In this document: piece after piece, positions 62,245 through 64,000 of the stretch
Layout: each line of letters starts with the position of its first letter
Position numbering within the stretch: position 1 is the first letter of the stretch
From: Virgibacillus ihumii
GTDB lineage: Bacteria > Bacillota > Bacilli > Bacillales > Amphibacillaceae
NCBI RefSeq assembly: GCF_902726655.1
Contig: NZ_CACVAN010000001.1
Coordinates: 186,001 to 250,000, forward strand
Length of the DNA: 64,000 nt
Direction: 5' to 3'
The notes under the pieces: generated by a model
Told to the model about the DNA's origin: nothing
Seen by the model: the letters and a program-made list of their open reading frames with translations, nothing else
The model's database searches: none
Program-made: the position numbers and the translations under genes

Positions 62245-64000
62245 ACGATTAATCGCAGTATTGATGGTAGGTCTGCTTGTGATACAGCCGCTTTCTGCAT
62301 CATCTGCAGCAGGTGATTCTTCATCAGAGAAGAAAGATTCACAAAATAAAGGGTCGTATTCCGAGAAAAATGAAGTCGTGTATGCCACATTGGATGCGAC
62401 TGGTGATCAGGAAGCAATGTATGTAGTCAATAATTTCACGGTGGATAAACCTGGGAAAATGGTTGACTATGGATCTTATACCAGTATTGAAAATCTAACC
62501 AATTTAACGGATATTGAACAAAACGACAACAAGGTTACGTTTAATGCAACAGGAGACCAGTTTTATTATCAGGGAAATTTAGAGGGTCAATCCTTACCTT
62601 GGGATATCAATGTTTCCTATACATTAAACGGTAAAAAATTGCCGCCAGAAAAACTGTTAGGAAAAGATGGGCAGCTTGAGATTCATATCGAAACGAAAGC
62701 GAACGAAAAGGCTCGTTCCACTTTTTTCAAAAATTATATGCTGCAAATTTCAGTTCCTTTAAATACGGATATTTTTCAAAATATCAAAACGAAAAACGGC
62801 ATGATTGCAAGTGCAGGGAAGAATAAACAAGTTACCTTTACTGTTATGCCCGGAAAAGAAGAAAATTTTGTTGTGAAAGCTGATGTCAATGATTTGGAAA
62901 TGGAAAGTATTAAAATAAATGCCATGCCGCCTTCCATGTCGATTGATAAGCCAAATGCCGGTAACATGAAAAATGATATGAAGTCTTTGTCAGATGCTAC
63001 AGCGCAAATTAATAAAGCGGTTGGTAAACTGAATGAAGGAATCGCTGAATTAAATGATGGTGCGGTCAGATTGCAGGAAGGTTCTGCGTCGTATAAAAAA
63101 GGAATCAATAAACTTGCTGATCAATCATCCAAACTGATAGCGGGTTCAAAGGAAATTGGTGAAGCGCTCGAAAATATCAGTCAGTCATTGGGAAGCAGTT
63201 CCAATGGGATGAACATAGGTAAATTCAAGGAATTGCAAAATGGTCTTACTGCAATCGCGAATGGACTGAAAAAAACAGAAGAGGGGTTATCCAGTTTAAA
63301 AGCAAATTATGCAAAAGCCTTTACCACATTGGATCAATCCATCGGTGCGGTTCCGGCCTATGATATTTCTAAAAAAGAAATACAGAAACTAAAAAAGAGC
63401 AATGCGGACCCTGAAGTTGTTAATAAACTGATTGAAACCTATCAAAAGGCTCAGACAGCAAAAGGTACGTATTCCAAAGTAAAAAAAGCCTTTAAAGCGG
63501 TGAATCCAACACTTGAAGGCGTTATAAGTTCACTGCAAAAGATTCAGACGAATATCCAAACCATGGCTGATAAACTGGGCCAAAGTTTAAACAATACTAA
63601 GCTGGATGAGTCGATGAAAAAATTACAGCAGGGATTAAGTAAATTGTCATCCAATTATAATACGTTTCATTCCGGTTTGAGCGATTATACGAACGGTGTA
63701 GCGGAATTATCATCATCCTATAGCAAGCTGCATAGTGGTGTGACGGAACTGACCAATGGAACAAATGAACTGGAAAATGGTGTGAATGAACTTCATAAAG
63801 GCACCGGAGAATTAGCTGAATCAACGGATGATTTGCCTGATCAAATGCAATCTGAAATCGATCAAATGATGAATAAGTACGATAAATCAGATTTTGATCC
63901 CGTTTCATATGTTTCATCAAAAAATAATAAGGTTAAGAACGTACAGTTTGTCATCAAAACAGAAAGCATCAAAAAAGAGGAAGACAAACAGGAAGATCAA
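62231..64000 (+). CDS. YhgE-like secreted/membrane protein, 5' part (runs off the window)
   Basis: An open frame from ATG 62231 to the window end (590 codons). It begins with a signal sequence (MRFKRLIAVLMVGLLVIQPL) and continues as an extracellular, helix-rich protein with repeated LxxGxxxLxxG patterns (KLNEGIAELNDGAVRLQEGS, ELTNGTNELENGVNELHKGT), the heptad-like repeats typical of YhgE/Pip-type proteins next to MMPL exporters. Such proteins are thought to help RND-type export. AAGGGG precedes the start, and the gene overlaps the exporter, so the two are coupled. The missing C-terminus probably contains a membrane anchor. Confidence 0.78.
   Translation, partial: MMRFKRLIAVLMVGLLVIQPLSASSAAGDSSSEKKDSQNKGSYSEKNEVVYATLDATGDQEAMYVVNNFTVDKPGKMVDYGSYTSIENLTNLTDIEQNDNKVTFNATGDQFYYQGNLEGQSLPWDINVSYTLNGKKLPPEKLLGKDGQLEIHIETKANEKARSTFFKNYMLQISVPLNTDIFQNIKTKNGMIASAGKNKQVTFTVMPGKEENFVVKADVNDLEMESIKINAMPPSMSIDKPNAGNMKNDMKSLSDATAQINKAVGKLNEGIAELNDGAVRLQEGSASYKKGINKLADQSSKLIAGSKEIGEALENISQSLGSSSNGMNIGKFKELQNGLTAIANGLKKTEEGLSSLKANYAKAFTTLDQSIGAVPAYDISKKEIQKLKKSNADPEVVNKLIETYQKAQTAKGTYSKVKKAFKAVNPTLEGVISSLQKIQTNIQTMADKLGQSLNNTKLDESMKKLQQGLSKLSSNYNTFHSGLSDYTNGVAELSSSYSKLHSGVTELTNGTNELENGVNELHKGTGELAESTDDLPDQMQSEIDQMMNKYDKSDFDPVSYVSSKNNKVKNVQFVIKTESIKKEEDKQEDQ

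Overview
The window reads as a chromosome segment of a low-GC Gram-positive bacterium of the Bacillaceae, probably a halotolerant Virgibacillus/Oceanobacillus-type organism. The evidence is the strong AGGAGG-type ribosome binding sites, frequent TTG/GTG starts, T-rich intrinsic terminators, a preQ1-I riboswitch ahead of queCDE, a ycsG-kip(pxp)-ycsF-ycsI operon like that of Bacillus subtilis, an FbpB-type small protein, and a folded Bacillaceae-type intergenic repeat. The genus is an inference. No rRNA, tRNA or CRISPR array was seen.

Layout. 1-2.8 kb: end of a TRAP transporter, ribose-5-phosphate isomerase, a PfkB sugar kinase and a hexulose-6-phosphate-synthase-like enzyme form one catabolic operon closed by a terminator. 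2.8-4.6 kb: a frameshifted aromatic-acid-type MFS permease and a small FbpB-like gene. 4.9-30.1 kb: a defence island, visibly more AT-rich than the rest. It holds (i) a wrecked PLD/DEAH helicase whose DUF3427 domain is fused by a deletion to the tail of a BREX-3-type methyltransferase; (ii) the surviving BREX-3-like PglZ, a small partner and a SNF2 helicase; (iii) a solitary 1,459-residue SF1 helicase with a C-terminal Vsr/DUF559-like nuclease domain, bracketed by two direct 43-bp repeats; (iv) a nuclease-like gene killed by one stop codon, a McrB with two EVE/PUA-like domains, and McrC; and (v) a three-gene operon of UvrD-like helicase, AddB/RecC-like protein and second UvrD-like helicase. 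A defective IS3-family element closes the island at 30.1-31.5 kb.

31.6-38.4 kb: a frameshifted membrane protein, glycerate kinase, a frameshifted RpiR-type regulator and the divergent alpha-glucoside genes (GH4 phospho-glucosidase and PTS IICBA). 38.4-41.9 kb: MerR regulator, acyl-CoA synthetase and AidB-type acyl-CoA dehydrogenase behind a promoter with MerR-type spacing. 42.1-48.2 kb: FAD monooxygenase, secreted M14 carboxypeptidase, DHA2-type MFS exporter and a dicarboxylate/glutamate symporter. 48.3-50.3 kb: preQ1 riboswitch and queCDE. 50.5-55.1 kb: 5-oxoproline operon. 55.1-59.4 kb: structured repeat, DUF4317 protein, nucleoside hydrolase, divergent-PAP2 protein, a possible transporter remnant and a Tubby-like protein. 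59.4-64 kb: TetR repressor divergent from an MMPL/RND exporter and a YhgE-like secreted protein that runs off the window.

Two themes stand out. The defence island looks built from modules in different states of repair; the intact three-gene helicase operon is the best candidate for an undescribed system. Single-base frameshifts are frequent between about 3.9 and 34.3 kb (at least seven) but nearly absent from 34.7 to 60 kb, so either this stretch is decaying or the assembly has indel errors there; raw reads would decide.
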